A stretch of 64,000 nt of DNA, from positions 1 to 64,000 of the forward strand of contig NZ_ALVZ01000230.1 of the NCBI RefSeq assembly GCF_000332055.1, written 5' to 3'. A model generated the notes under the pieces. It was not told the DNA's origin, searched no databases, and saw only the letters and a list, made by a program, of their open reading frames with translations. Made by a program: the position numbers and the translations under genes. Below, piece after piece: positions 10,156 to 18,359 of the stretch. The DNA is from Xenococcus sp. PCC 7305 (GTDB lineage Bacteria; Cyanobacteriota; Cyanobacteriia; Cyanobacteriales; Xenococcaceae). Numbering within the stretch: position 1 is the stretch's first letter; the number at the start of each line of letters is the position of its first letter.

Positions 10156-11532
10156 ATGACAAAAGCAAAAATCGCTGACCTCCTTAACGAGCCAGGTTGC
10201 GAACACAATCACAAAAAAGGACAACAAGGCAAAAATAAAGCTTGTACCCAACAGGCGAAACCTGGAGCAGCTCAAGGGGGTTGTGCCTTTGATGGAGCTT
10301 CGATCGCCCTAGTGCCGATCACTGATGCCGCTCATTTAGTTCACGGACCGATCGCCTGTGCCGGCAATTCCTGGGGTAGTCGCGGTAGTCTTTCTTCGGG
10401 TGCTACTACCTATAAAATGGGTTTTACGACCGATATTAGTGAAAATGATATTATTTTTGGTGGGGAAAAAAAACTATATAAAGCGATCTCCCAAGTCATC
10501 AAGCGGTATGATCCTCCTGCTGTCTTTGTTTATTCTACCTGCGTTACTGCTCTTATTGGAGACGACTTGGATGCAGTGTGCGAAGCAGCTACTGATAAGT
10601 TTGCTACCCCGATTATTCCCGTTAATTCTCCTGGTTTTGTGGGCAGTAAAAATTTAGGGAACAGATTGGCTGGAGAATCCTTATTAGATTATGTTGTCGG
10701 CACTGCCGAACCTGAATATACCACTCCCTATGATATCAATCTGATTGGAGAATATAACATTGCCGGGGAACTTTGGGGCGTATTACCTCTATTTGAAAAA
10801 GTGGGCATTCGTGTTCTCTCCAAGATTACCGGAGATGCTACTTTTGAAGAGCTTCGCTACGCTCATCGGGCAAAACTCAATGTGATGATCTGCTCCAAAG
10901 CCTTGATCAATATGGGGCGCAAAATGGAGGAACGTTACGGCATTCCCTATATCGAAGAATCTTTCTATGGCGTTGCCGATATGAACCGCTGTTTGCGCAA
11001 TATTGCCCAGAAAATAGGAGATGAAGCCCTACAGCAACGGGTGGAAACTGTAATTGCCGAAGAAACTGTCAAGCTTGATCTGACCCTGGCTCCTTATCGC
11101 GATCGCCTTAAAGACAAACGCATGGTCCTTTATACAGGAGGGGTCAAAAGTTGGTCGGTAGTATCAGCGGCTCAGGATTTGGGAATGAAAGTAGTTGCCA
11201 CTAGTACCAAGAAGAGCACAGAAGAAGATAAAGCCAAAATCAGGAAATTATTAGGCAAAGACGGCATAGAACTAGCCAAAGGTAACGCTAAAGAGCTATT
11301 ACAAGTGATTAAAAAAACTAAGGCCGATATGCTCGTGGCTGGAGGACGGAACCAATATACTGCCCTCAAAGCCCGCATTCCCTTCCTCGATATCAACCAA
11401 GAACGGCATAAACCCTATGCCGGGTATGTCGGGTTAATCGAAATGGCCAAAGAATTTGATCGCGCGCTCCAAAGCCCGATCTGGCAACAGGTTCGCCAAC
11501 CAGCTCCTTGGGAGAAAGTAATGAGCAAATAA
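10156..11532 (+). CDS. nifE: Nitrogenase FeMo-cofactor scaffold NifE
   Basis: Alpha subunit of the NifEN scaffold on which NifB-co matures into FeMo-co. The product is 458 aa from ATG 10156 (MTKAKIADLL). An in-frame TTG at 10114 would add 14 residues encoded by a decayed heptamer repeat (AAAGACG-like units, about 10121-10148) and is rejected. The conserved Cys positions are in GGCAFDGA, IACAGNSWG and STCVTALIGDD, paralogous to NifD. The stop codon lies inside the first unit of an AATAAGT tandem repeat. Confidence 0.96.
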   Translation: MTKAKIADLLNEPGCEHNHKKGQQGKNKACTQQAKPGAAQGGCAFDGASIALVPITDAAHLVHGPIACAGNSWGSRGSLSSGATTYKMGFTTDISENDIIFGGEKKLYKAISQVIKRYDPPAVFVYSTCVTALIGDDLDAVCEAATDKFATPIIPVNSPGFVGSKNLGNRLAGESLLDYVVGTAEPEYTTPYDINLIGEYNIAGELWGVLPLFEKVGIRVLSKITGDATFEELRYAHRAKLNVMICSKALINMGRKMEERYGIPYIEESFYGVADMNRCLRNIAQKIGDEALQQRVETVIAEETVKLDLTLAPYRDRLKDKRMVLYTGGVKSWSVVSAAQDLGMKVVATSTKKSTEEDKAKIRKLLGKDGIELAKGNAKELLQVIKKTKADMLVAGGRNQYTALKARIPFLDINQERHKPYAGYVGLIEMAKEFDRALQSPIWQQVRQPAPWEKVMSK

Positions 11533-11601
11533 GTAATAAGTAATAAGTAATAAGTATTTATTTACTCTCGTTCCTCATCCCTCATCCTTCATCCCTCATC
11601 C
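11528..11601. repeat. Two heptamer tandem arrays between nifE and nifN
   Basis: Four perfect AATAAGT units (11528-11555) overlap the nifE stop codon. Four CTCATCC units (11574-11601, the third being TTCATCC) end 7 bp before the nifN ATG. The second array occupies the place of the nifN ribosome-binding site, and no purine-rich Shine-Dalgarno is visible there. Confidence 0.9.
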
Positions 11602-11608
11602 TTTTAAA

Positions 11609-12943
11609 ATGACTACTATTACCCGCAATAAAAAATCTGTAGCCGTCAATCCTCTTAAGCAGAGTCCCCCTTTGGGGGCAGCCTTGGCTTTCTTGGGATT
11701 AAAGGGTATTGTTCCTTTGTTTCATGGTTCTCAGGGTTGTACTGCTTTTGCCAAAGTGTTATTGGTTCGTCATTTTCGCGAGGCAATTCCCCTCGCAACT
11801 ACAGCGATGACGGAAGTTTCGACAATTTTGGGTGGAGAGGAAAATATCGAACAGGCGATTTTAACCTTAGTAGAAAAAGCAGAACCTGAATTACTCGGCT
11901 TATTAACTACGGGGTTAACCGAAACGCGAGGGGATGATATGGATGGCATCCTAAAATCAATCCGCAAACGTCATCCCGAACTAGATTATTTCCCAGTTAT
12001 CTATGTTTCCACTCCCGATTATAAGGGTGCGTTGCAAGATGGTTTTGCGGCTGCGGTTAATTCCATTGTCGCTAATGATTATGGTCAACCTGTGGGGGCG
12101 AACGATCCTTCTCCCCTACCCCAGGTAACGATTTTAGCGGGATCACTACTAGCACCTGGAGATGTCGAAGAAATCAAAGACATAGTTGAAACCTTTGGTC
12201 TCAAACCCTTAATTCTCCCGGATTTATCTGGTTCGGTAGATGGTCATCTAGATGATGATTACAATAGCAAAACCCCGGGGGGCACTTCTTTAGAAGAGTT
12301 ACAACAATTAGAGCGATCGCTTGTCACCATTGCGATCGGGGAAAGTATGCGCCCGGCGGCGGAAACTCTCAAACAAAAATTTGGCACTGATTATAAAGTA
12401 CTTCCTCGTTTAACTGGTTTAGAGGCAGTGGATAGCTTTATCTGGCAATTGGCTCAAATTTCCGAAGCCCAAAGCGACCCCCGTTTTTTAACCATTCGTC
12501 AAGTACCAGACAAATATAATCGTCAGCGTCGTCAACTTCAGGATGCGATCCTCGATACTCATTTTTATCTGGGGGGGAAAAAAGTTTCCCTAGCACTAGA
12601 GCCAGATTTGCTCTATCAGACTAGCTGGTTACTCAATGAAATGGGAGCAGAAATTCAAGCTGCGGTAACTACAACTAAGTCGCCACTACTCAAAGAACTA
12701 CCAATTGATGAGGTGATAATTGGTGATTTAGAAGATCTAGAAGATTTAGCTCCTGGTTCGGATTTAATTATTACTAATTCCCAAGGGAAAAGGTTGGCTG
12801 ACAAGCTGAATATTCCTCTGTATCGGATGGGTTATCCCATTTATGACCGCTTGGGTAATGGTTCTCGTTGTTTAGTCGGTTATCGAGGAACAATGCAGTT
12901 TTTATTTGATATCGGCAATATTTTTATTGACTTGGGCCATTAG
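11609..12943 (+). CDS. nifN: Nitrogenase FeMo-cofactor scaffold NifN
   Basis: Beta subunit of the NifEN scaffold, paralogous to NifK. The 444-aa product begins with the typical VNPLKQSPPLGAALAFLG and has HGSQGCTAF with the conserved Cys. GLTETRGDDM follows in the region where NifK has its third P-cluster Cys. It ends with the GYRGTMQFLFDIGN block. The upstream region is a pyrimidine-rich heptamer array without a clear Shine-Dalgarno, so initiation may be weak or coupled. Confidence 0.96.
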   Translation: MTTITRNKKSVAVNPLKQSPPLGAALAFLGLKGIVPLFHGSQGCTAFAKVLLVRHFREAIPLATTAMTEVSTILGGEENIEQAILTLVEKAEPELLGLLTTGLTETRGDDMDGILKSIRKRHPELDYFPVIYVSTPDYKGALQDGFAAAVNSIVANDYGQPVGANDPSPLPQVTILAGSLLAPGDVEEIKDIVETFGLKPLILPDLSGSVDGHLDDDYNSKTPGGTSLEELQQLERSLVTIAIGESMRPAAETLKQKFGTDYKVLPRLTGLEAVDSFIWQLAQISEAQSDPRFLTIRQVPDKYNRQRRQLQDAILDTHFYLGGKKVSLALEPDLLYQTSWLLNEMGAEIQAAVTTTKSPLLKELPIDEVIIGDLEDLEDLAPGSDLIITNSQGKRLADKLNIPLYRMGYPIYDRLGNGSRCLVGYRGTMQFLFDIGNIFIDLGH

Positions 12944-12992
12944 TTATTTATTATTTGTTATTTGTTTTTATGTAAGTAAGAGAGCAAGGAAG

Positions 12993-13466
12993 ATGAGTCA
13001 AGCCATAGCCCTGGAAAGCCCACCAAAGCTAAACAAATTACAAGATTCTTTTCTGCAAGAATTGATTCGACAAATTCGGTTGGCAGATAGTTTTGGTCAA
13101 TATAATAATTGGTCTGATGAACTACTGGTCGAGCAACTAATAACTACTCGGTATCACCATGAAACTGCTGCTAATAATTTTAATCTTGAAACTCTCAATC
13201 AAATTCTAACTAAGGCTTTTTACCAGGCAATTGGCGCAATTATTGAGAGAAGAACCGGGCATAGTACTGAAGTTTTTATTAATTTGAGAAGTAAAGAATT
13301 TAGTTCAGCAGTTATTTCTTGCGGCGGAGTTTTAGTTTTATATTCACTGATTTGGGGCTATCGAAAATTGAGTTTTCTTTCCTTGTCAGAATTAGTCGAA
13401 TCGGCTGAGACTAATATTCATAACGCAGTTTCCAAAGCTAGTCTTTACTTGAATTTTGTTTATTAG
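12993..13466 (+). CDS. Divergent DUF269 (NifX-associated) paralogue
   Basis: The 157-aa product aligns along its length with the canonical DUF269 protein encoded at 13981-14457 (158 aa). Compare FLQELIRQIRLADSFGQYNNW here with FLKELVLQIRAQDHYGVYRNW there, and GAIIERRTGHSTEVFINL with AVCIEKQTGKLCQVVMDL. The middle block between the two is divergent and lacks the EGDVD motif; the SRTLRDAQRFG block is replaced by an aromatic LIWGYRKLSFL. The start is set at ATG 12993, preceded by AAGGA. A longer in-frame version from 12906 would overlap nifN and add a spurious hydrophobic leader. Two DUF269 copies flanking nifX is unusual. Function unknown. Confidence 0.8.
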   Translation: MSQAIALESPPKLNKLQDSFLQELIRQIRLADSFGQYNNWSDELLVEQLITTRYHHETAANNFNLETLNQILTKAFYQAIGAIIERRTGHSTEVFINLRSKEFSSAVISCGGVLVLYSLIWGYRKLSFLSLSELVESAETNIHNAVSKASLYLNFVY

Positions 13467-13508
13467 TATTTACATAACTAATGACTAATATTTAGGAGAT
13501 TTTAAACT

Positions 13509-13904
13509 ATGAAAGTTGCTTTTGCTACTCAGGACAATGTCCATATCAATGCTCACTTTGGTTGGGCCAAAAAAGTTGATATTTATGATGTTTCGACCGA
13601 CGGTTATAACTTCCTTAACACTGTTGAATTTGGAGGAAACCTCAAAGAAGATGGCAATGAGGATAAATTAGTGCCCAAAATCAAGGCCGTTGCCGGTTGT
13701 ACGATCGTCTATGTTTCTGCGATCGGAGGCAGTGCGGCATCTCGTCTTCTAAAAAACAAAATTACTCCATTAAAAGCTGAGAATAAAGACGATGAAATTA
13801 CCGATGTGCTGAACATTTTGGTGAAAACATTGGGCAATCCGCCCCCTTGGTTGCGCAAAGCCTTAGGTAGCAATACTAAAAAATTCGATTTTGCCGATGA
13901 ATAA
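13509..13904 (+). CDS. nifX: FeMo-cofactor carrier/storage protein NifX
   Basis: Small protein that binds NifB-co or the VK-cluster on its way to or from NifEN. The 131-aa product begins KVAFATQDNVHINAHFGWAKK, the NifX/NafY cofactor-binding fold with the conserved His before FG. It continues with IVYVSAIGGSAASRLLKNKI and ends with the PPPWLRKAL motif shared with the NafY-like protein at 50370. An AGGAG ribosome-binding site lies upstream. It sits between the two DUF269 paralogues. Confidence 0.95.
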   Translation: MKVAFATQDNVHINAHFGWAKKVDIYDVSTDGYNFLNTVEFGGNLKEDGNEDKLVPKIKAVAGCTIVYVSAIGGSAASRLLKNKITPLKAENKDDEITDVLNILVKTLGNPPPWLRKALGSNTKKFDFADE

Positions 13905-13980
13905 TTATTGACTAATTATTGACCAGATTGACTATTTCACGAAGAACAAGCAAGCAGACTTATTTACTACTCACTAAATT

Positions 13981-14457
13981 ATGACTACTACAACTACTAA
14001 ATCAGAAACTACTACCAGCATTGTTGATGAGAGTACCTTTCTCAAAGAGCTAGTGCTCCAAATCCGCGCTCAAGATCATTATGGTGTTTATCGTAATTGG
14101 AAAGATGAATTAGTGCTGTCCAATTTCGTGGTTAGCAAAGAAAAGAAAAGCCAGATTTCCGTTGAAGGAGATGTTGATTCGGCGACTCAATTAAGAATTA
14201 TCTGTTTCTATCGCGCGATCGCAGTATGTATTGAAAAACAAACAGGTAAACTTTGCCAAGTCGTGATGGATCTTTCCCATGAAGGTTTTGGTTGGGCGAT
14301 CGTCTGGACTGGTCGCTTGATGGTATTATCACGTACTTTACGAGATGCCCAACGCTTTGGTTATCCTTCCCTTGAGAAATTGGCTGCCCAAGGAGAAAGA
14401 TTAGTCGATTCCGGCATTAAAGCGATCGCAAAATTTCCTGATGCTGCGGATGCTTAA
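13981..14457 (+). CDS. NifX-associated nitrogen fixation protein (DUF269)
   Basis: A 158-aa member of DUF269 (PF03270), a family found next to nifX in most diazotrophs and of unknown biochemical function. It has the full signature: QIRAQDHYGVYRNWKDELV, ISVEGDVDSATQLR, a VMDLSHEGFGWA block and SRTLRDAQRFGYPSLEKLA. It is the intact copy of the pair and 76 bp downstream of nifX. The Asp- and Glu-rich conserved blocks suggest metal or cofactor contact, which is inference. Confidence 0.92.
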   Translation: MTTTTTKSETTTSIVDESTFLKELVLQIRAQDHYGVYRNWKDELVLSNFVVSKEKKSQISVEGDVDSATQLRIICFYRAIAVCIEKQTGKLCQVVMDLSHEGFGWAIVWTGRLMVLSRTLRDAQRFGYPSLEKLAAQGERLVDSGIKAIAKFPDAADA

Positions 14458-14513
14458 ATCGGTAAATACCTCGCGATAAACATTAAACAATTGATTGATA
14501 GTCAATAAAGAAA

Positions 14514-14747
14514 ATGGTTCAAACTACAGTAAAACCACCAACCCCAGAAAACGTTGCGGATTTAAAAAAAACAATCAAACGTCTCAATAGTCGGGCGGGG
14601 CAAATGAAAATGGATCTCCATGATCTTGCCGAAGGTTTGCCTACAGATTACGAAACTCTAATTGAGGAAGCGACTAAAACCTATGATATTTATCGTCAAT
14701 TAGCTGAGCTGAAACAACAACTTAAAAACTGGGAAAAACTATTATGA
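14514..14747 (+). CDS. DUF683 (Rop-like, CCE_0567-type) protein
   Basis: A 77-aa, mostly helical protein of the DUF683/Rop-like family (PF05082), known from cyanobacterial and proteobacterial nif clusters. The Cyanothece homologue CCE_0567 was described as a small metal-associated helical protein. Heptad-like leucines run through LKKTIKRLNSRAGQMKMDLHD and a second helix ends with AELKQQLKNWEKL, consistent with a helical hairpin. Its last four bases overlap the start of the next gene (ATGA), so the pair is translationally coupled. Confidence 0.85.
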   Translation: MVQTTVKPPTPENVADLKKTIKRLNSRAGQMKMDLHDLAEGLPTDYETLIEEATKTYDIYRQLAELKQQLKNWEKLL

Positions 14748-14980
14748 TAAGTACCCCAAAATTAAGCAATACTATTGCTAGTTGGCAGTATTTTGTCGAA
14801 CAAGAAAAAACTCAGCCAACGAATCGTGCCAATTTGTCCCGCATCTCGAAACAGATTTCCCGACTCAAGAAAGAACTAGATCAGAGTTTTCCCGAGTTTG
14901 GTGATCTAGAAGAAACTCTAGCTAACTATAATCTTTATCGAAAGTTAGACCGTTTACAAAAACAAATCTCTACATTATGA
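14744..14980 (+). CDS. Second DUF683-like protein
   Basis: A 78-aa helical protein whose C-terminal half parallels that of the upstream gene: LEETLANYNLYRKLDRLQKQI here against LIEEATKTYDIYRQLAELKQQL there. It is therefore a tandem, diverged duplicate. The N-terminus (SNTIASWQYFVEQEKT) differs. It starts inside the stop codon of the first copy (ATGA overlap) and is followed by nifW after 13 bp with GAGGAG upstream of nifW. The two could form a heterodimeric helical bundle, which is inference. Confidence 0.75.
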   Translation: MISTPKLSNTIASWQYFVEQEKTQPTNRANLSRISKQISRLKKELDQSFPEFGDLEETLANYNLYRKLDRLQKQISTL

Positions 14981-14993
14981 GGAGTAATTTTCA

Positions 14994-15332
14994 ATGACCG
15001 CAACTGAAACAACCAAAACTATAGAGCAATTCCAAAAACTAACTGATGCAGAAGATTATCTACAATTTTTTGACATCGAATATGATCGCGATTTTGTGAA
15101 TATTAATCGCCTCCATATTTTAAAACAGTTTTCCCTACTAATTAAGGAAGTAGACAAAGTTTTTTCCGATGTTACTGAATCCGAAAAATTGGAGAAGTAT
15201 AAACTTGCCTTAGACGAAGCCTATCAGGTTTTCCTAAGTTCGAGTCCTTTGGAAACCAAGTTGTTTAAAGTTTTTCAAAGCAAACCAAAAAACTTTGTTT
15301 CCTTAGATGATTTGACTAAAAAAGCTAATTAA
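14994..15332 (+). CDS. nifW: Nitrogenase-stabilizing/protective protein NifW
   Basis: A 112-aa homologue of NifW, which associates with the MoFe protein and has been linked to oxygen protection or to late MoFe maturation. Conserved features are the DAEDYLQFFDIEYD start, NRLHILKQFSLLI, and the tail with VFLSSSPLETKLFKVFQ. The position between DUF683 and hesA matches other cyanobacterial nif clusters. Confidence 0.92.
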   Translation: MTATETTKTIEQFQKLTDAEDYLQFFDIEYDRDFVNINRLHILKQFSLLIKEVDKVFSDVTESEKLEKYKLALDEAYQVFLSSSPLETKLFKVFQSKPKNFVSLDDLTKKAN

Positions 15333-15346
15333 TAGACAAAGGAAAA

Positions 15347-16141
15347 ATGACTACTTTGACACCGAAGGAACTAGAACGTTATAGCCGACAAATTCAGCTT
15401 CCTGATTTGGGAGCGCAAGGACAACAAGCTCTGAAAAATACAACTGCTCTAGTTTCTGGAGTTGGTGGTTTAGGTGGGACTGTGGCTCTTTACCTGGCGG
15501 TTGCAGGTATTGGCAAGTTAATTTTGGTTCGAGGTGGTGGGTTACGCCTCGACGATATGAACCGTCAAATTTTAATGACTGATGACTGGGTGGGAAAATC
15601 GAGGGTTGCGAAAGCTAAAGAAACCCTCTCTCAAATTAATCCTGATGTGGAAGTAGAGGCGATCGCCGAATATATCACAGCCGATAACGTCGATGCTCTA
15701 GTTCAACGTTCTGATATTGCCCTCAGTTGCGCTCATAATTTTCCCGAACGAGATTTGCTTAATGCTGCCTGTGTCCGTTGGCACAAGCCAATGGTAGAAG
15801 CTGCCATGAATAGTATGGAGGCTTATCTAACAACTATTGTTCCCGGCCAAACCCCTTGTCTATCTTGTATATTTCCTGAAAAACCTGACTGGGATCGCCG
15901 CGCTTTTGGCGTACTGGGTGCAGTTTCTGGCACTCTTGCCTGTTTGGCTGCCTTAGAAGCGATCAAGCTCATTACAGGATTGGGCAAACCTCTTTTGGGT
16001 CAGTTACTCAATATGGATTTGGCCAATGTAGAGTTCAACAAATTTCACCTCTACAAAGACCCTGATTGTCCCGTTTGTGGCAATCAATCAACAAAAGCAG
16101 AGAGTGTAATTAATCATCAACTATTAACTGTTAATCACTAA
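15347..16141 (+). CDS. hesA: HesA, ThiF/MoeB-type adenylyltransferase
   Basis: E1-like ATP-dependent adenylyltransferase fold. The 264-aa product has the nucleotide-binding GVGGLGGTVALYLAVAG at about 38-54. It then has MNRQILMTDDWVGKSRVAKA, with the Arg/Asn/Gln typical of the ThiF active site. Zinc-binding CxxC pairs lie in TPCLSCIFP and CPVCGN. HesA is linked to nif and hesB in cyanobacteria and, in a few cases, to molybdenum or sulfur transfer to nitrogenase; its exact substrate is not settled. hesB follows in the same operon. Confidence 0.93.
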   Translation: MTTLTPKELERYSRQIQLPDLGAQGQQALKNTTALVSGVGGLGGTVALYLAVAGIGKLILVRGGGLRLDDMNRQILMTDDWVGKSRVAKAKETLSQINPDVEVEAIAEYITADNVDALVQRSDIALSCAHNFPERDLLNAACVRWHKPMVEAAMNSMEAYLTTIVPGQTPCLSCIFPEKPDWDRRAFGVLGAVSGTLACLAALEAIKLITGLGKPLLGQLLNMDLANVEFNKFHLYKDPDCPVCGNQSTKAESVINHQLLTVNH

Positions 16142-16167
16142 TTATTTAAAACCAAAGGAGAATCTTC

Positions 16168-16536
16168 ATGACCGTTCACTTAACTGAAAAAGCAGCTTTC
16201 AGACTTCGTAGTTTCATTCGTGCTAATTCCGATGCCACCACCACGGAAAAAGGTGTTCGTGTAGCAGCAGTTGATGGTGGCTGTAGTGGCTTTGAATATG
16301 CCCTAGATATTGTCGATCGCCCTGAAGCAGATGATCTAATTTACGAACAAGATAAATTAAATATCTACCTCGATCGCAAAAGCGCACCTTTTTTGAATGG
16401 CATTGTCGTTGATTTTGTAGAAAGCCTAACTCAAGCAGGATTTACCTTTGAAAATCCCAATGCTACTGGTGGCTGCGGCTGTGGCAAGTCTTTCTCTGTG
16501 GCCGATGGGACTCCTGAAGCTGTGCCTTGTAGTTAA
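16168..16536 (+). CDS. hesB: HesB, A-type Fe-S carrier
   Basis: A 122-aa A-type iron-sulfur carrier (IscA/HesB family). The three conserved cysteines are in VDGGCSGFEYAL and GGCGCGKSF. It can accept clusters from NifU and deliver them to apo-proteins, by analogy with Nif-IscA. An AAAGGAGA ribosome-binding site precedes the ATG. It sits between hesA and fdxH, the usual cyanobacterial order. Confidence 0.95.
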   Translation: MTVHLTEKAAFRLRSFIRANSDATTTEKGVRVAAVDGGCSGFEYALDIVDRPEADDLIYEQDKLNIYLDRKSAPFLNGIVVDFVESLTQAGFTFENPNATGGCGCGKSFSVADGTPEAVPCS

Positions 16537-16548
16537 TAAAGTATCTAA

Positions 16549-16881
<333 letters not shown>

Positions 16882-17004
16882 GGAAATAGTCATTGGTTGC
16901 TCGTTTTTGTGCTTTTTTGTTCGTGATTTAACTAAAAAAGTACAAGATAAGACCAATGACTAATTCAGCAATTGATTCTAGTTTATATCTCACTTAAATT
17001 GATA

Positions 17005-17349
17005 ATGCTTAGTCGAGAACAATTGGCACAGGAATATATCAATATCATTAATCAATATTATCCTATGGCGGGTAGGTTATTAAGTCATTGTTTAGTGAAA
17101 ATTATCAAGTTAAATTCTACATATAATCGTACCTATTATTATAATTTGGGTATTTATTATCCAGATAGGATTGGTAGGCATTTATTAGAGCAACAAGATG
17201 TTTTTAGAGATGCCGCAGAAAATATCGGTTTGAAGGAAGTTATTTTTTTTAATGCCAATTCTTTAATTCGGAATCCCAACTCAACGATTAAGCAGCAAGA
17301 CTTTCGTTTTTGGTTGGATTTATGTTGGATCGCACAGCAGAAAGATTAA
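17005..17349 (+). CDS. Unknown protein downstream of fdxH
   Basis: A 114-aa product starting at ATG 17005 (MLSREQLAQEY); an in-frame TTG at 16972 would add 11 residues. It is rich in Tyr, Asn and Ile, with YYPMAGRLLSHCLVKII and FRFWLDLCWIAQQKD. I see no signal peptide or metal motif. It lies between fdxH and the Feo genes in the same direction and is followed 19 bp later by a small membrane protein. Base composition is more AT-rich than nif genes. Possibly an accessory of the fdxH-feo interval; function unknown. Confidence 0.6.
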   Translation: MLSREQLAQEYINIINQYYPMAGRLLSHCLVKIIKLNSTYNRTYYYNLGIYYPDRIGRHLLEQQDVFRDAAENIGLKEVIFFNANSLIRNPNSTIKQQDFRFWLDLCWIAQQKD

Positions 17350-17368
17350 TTCTTTTGAGGAAAGATCA

Positions 17369-17590
17369 ATGTTTTTGACTAGTTTGCTTATTTTATCGAT
17401 ATCTATCGGGGCAATTGTCTCAGTAATTCATGGCCAGGACGAAATTCATCAGCTAGTTGCTTTTTTATCAGCATTAATTGCTATGATTTGTGCTTTTATT
17501 TTATCTCCTCTTTTGGTCAAGGGTTTATTATGTTTAGTATTTTTATCTGTTGGTCATAAAATCTTTCCTGTTCATCGCTGCTTCAAGTAA
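17369..17590 (+). CDS. Small predicted membrane protein
   Basis: A 73-aa product with two strongly hydrophobic segments (about residues 1-17 and 28-62, the latter long enough for one or two spans), a short HGQDEIHQ loop between, and a basic tail. A GAGGAAAGATC ribosome-binding site precedes the ATG. It lies 142 bp before feoB. A role with the FeoAB iron transporter is suggested by position only. Confidence 0.55.
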   Translation: MFLTSLLILSISIGAIVSVIHGQDEIHQLVAFLSALIAMICAFILSPLLVKGLLCLVFLSVGHKIFPVHRCFK

Positions 17591-17732
17591 TAGCCTCTTG
17601 GTCGCTATATTATTATCCTGACAAATATCAAAAAAAATATTACTAAATATTATTAAAACATCGATTTGTATCTGGTTTTACGGTTAATCAGATTCTTTTT
17701 TATTATTCTAAAATTAGTAATAAAAAAGGAAA

Positions 17733-18359
17733 ATGGATTGCCACGATTGTCATCAAAGTTGCCAGCCCAAGAGAGCAAAACTGAGTAAGAAAATATTTGG
17801 TTTTGGCTCTAGAAAGTCGGCAAACAATACCCTATCTCGCGAGTCTCAAGCTACTATTGCCTTAGTCGGCTCACCCAATGTAGGGAAGAGTTTATTATTT
17901 AATCTTTTAACGGGTACATATGTTACGGTTTCTAATTATCCAGGAACTACAGTCGAAGTTGCCCAGGGCCAAAGAACCATTGCTGGAGAGAATGTAACTT
18001 TTTATGATACTCCTGGGATGTATTCTCTAATTCCAATTACCGAAGAAGAGCGTGTTGCCAGGAATTTAATCCTCAAAGAGAGCATGGATCTGGTGATTCA
18101 TGTGGTCGATGCCAAGCATTTAGGAAGAATGTTGAATCTCACTTTGCAATTAATTGAGGCTCAATTGCCCCTGTTATTGGTCGTCAATATGATAGATGAA
18201 GCAGAAAAATTGGGTATTTGGGTAGATGAAAATCAATTAGCTTCCAAACTAAATATTCCTGTTGTCACGATGGTCGCAGCCCAAAAAGTGGGACTGAAAA
18301 AATTAATCGCTAAGGTGGCCGAGCATGTCCAATCAACTCCTCTATCCCTCACCTATTGA
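17733..18359 (+). CDS. feoB: FeoB N-terminal half: G-protein domain
   Basis: GTPase half of the ferrous iron transporter FeoB, 208 aa. A Cys-rich N-terminus (CHDCHQSC) precedes the G domain: G1 GSPNVGKS, the switch NYPGTTVE, G3 DTPGMYSL and G4 NMID. The frame ends just after VQSTPLSLTY, exactly at the linker where an intact FeoB continues into PSPIE and the membrane part. The membrane part is encoded in the +1 frame from 18325, overlapping by 35 nt. AAAGGAAA precedes this start. Gene split, frameshift or recoding are all possible. Confidence 0.85.
   Translation: MDCHDCHQSCQPKRAKLSKKIFGFGSRKSANNTLSRESQATIALVGSPNVGKSLLFNLLTGTYVTVSNYPGTTVEVAQGQRTIAGENVTFYDTPGMYSLIPITEEERVARNLILKESMDLVIHVVDAKHLGRMLNLTLQLIEAQLPLLLVVNMIDEAEKLGIWVDENQLASKLNIPVVTMVAAQKVGLKKLIAKVAEHVQSTPLSLTY

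Noticed and set aside
12906-12992. N-terminal hydrophobic extension of the DUF269 paralogue as a membrane anchor
   Set aside because: The extension overlaps nifN and spacer; starting at ATG 12993 with AAGGA gives 157 aa, equal in length to its paralogue.
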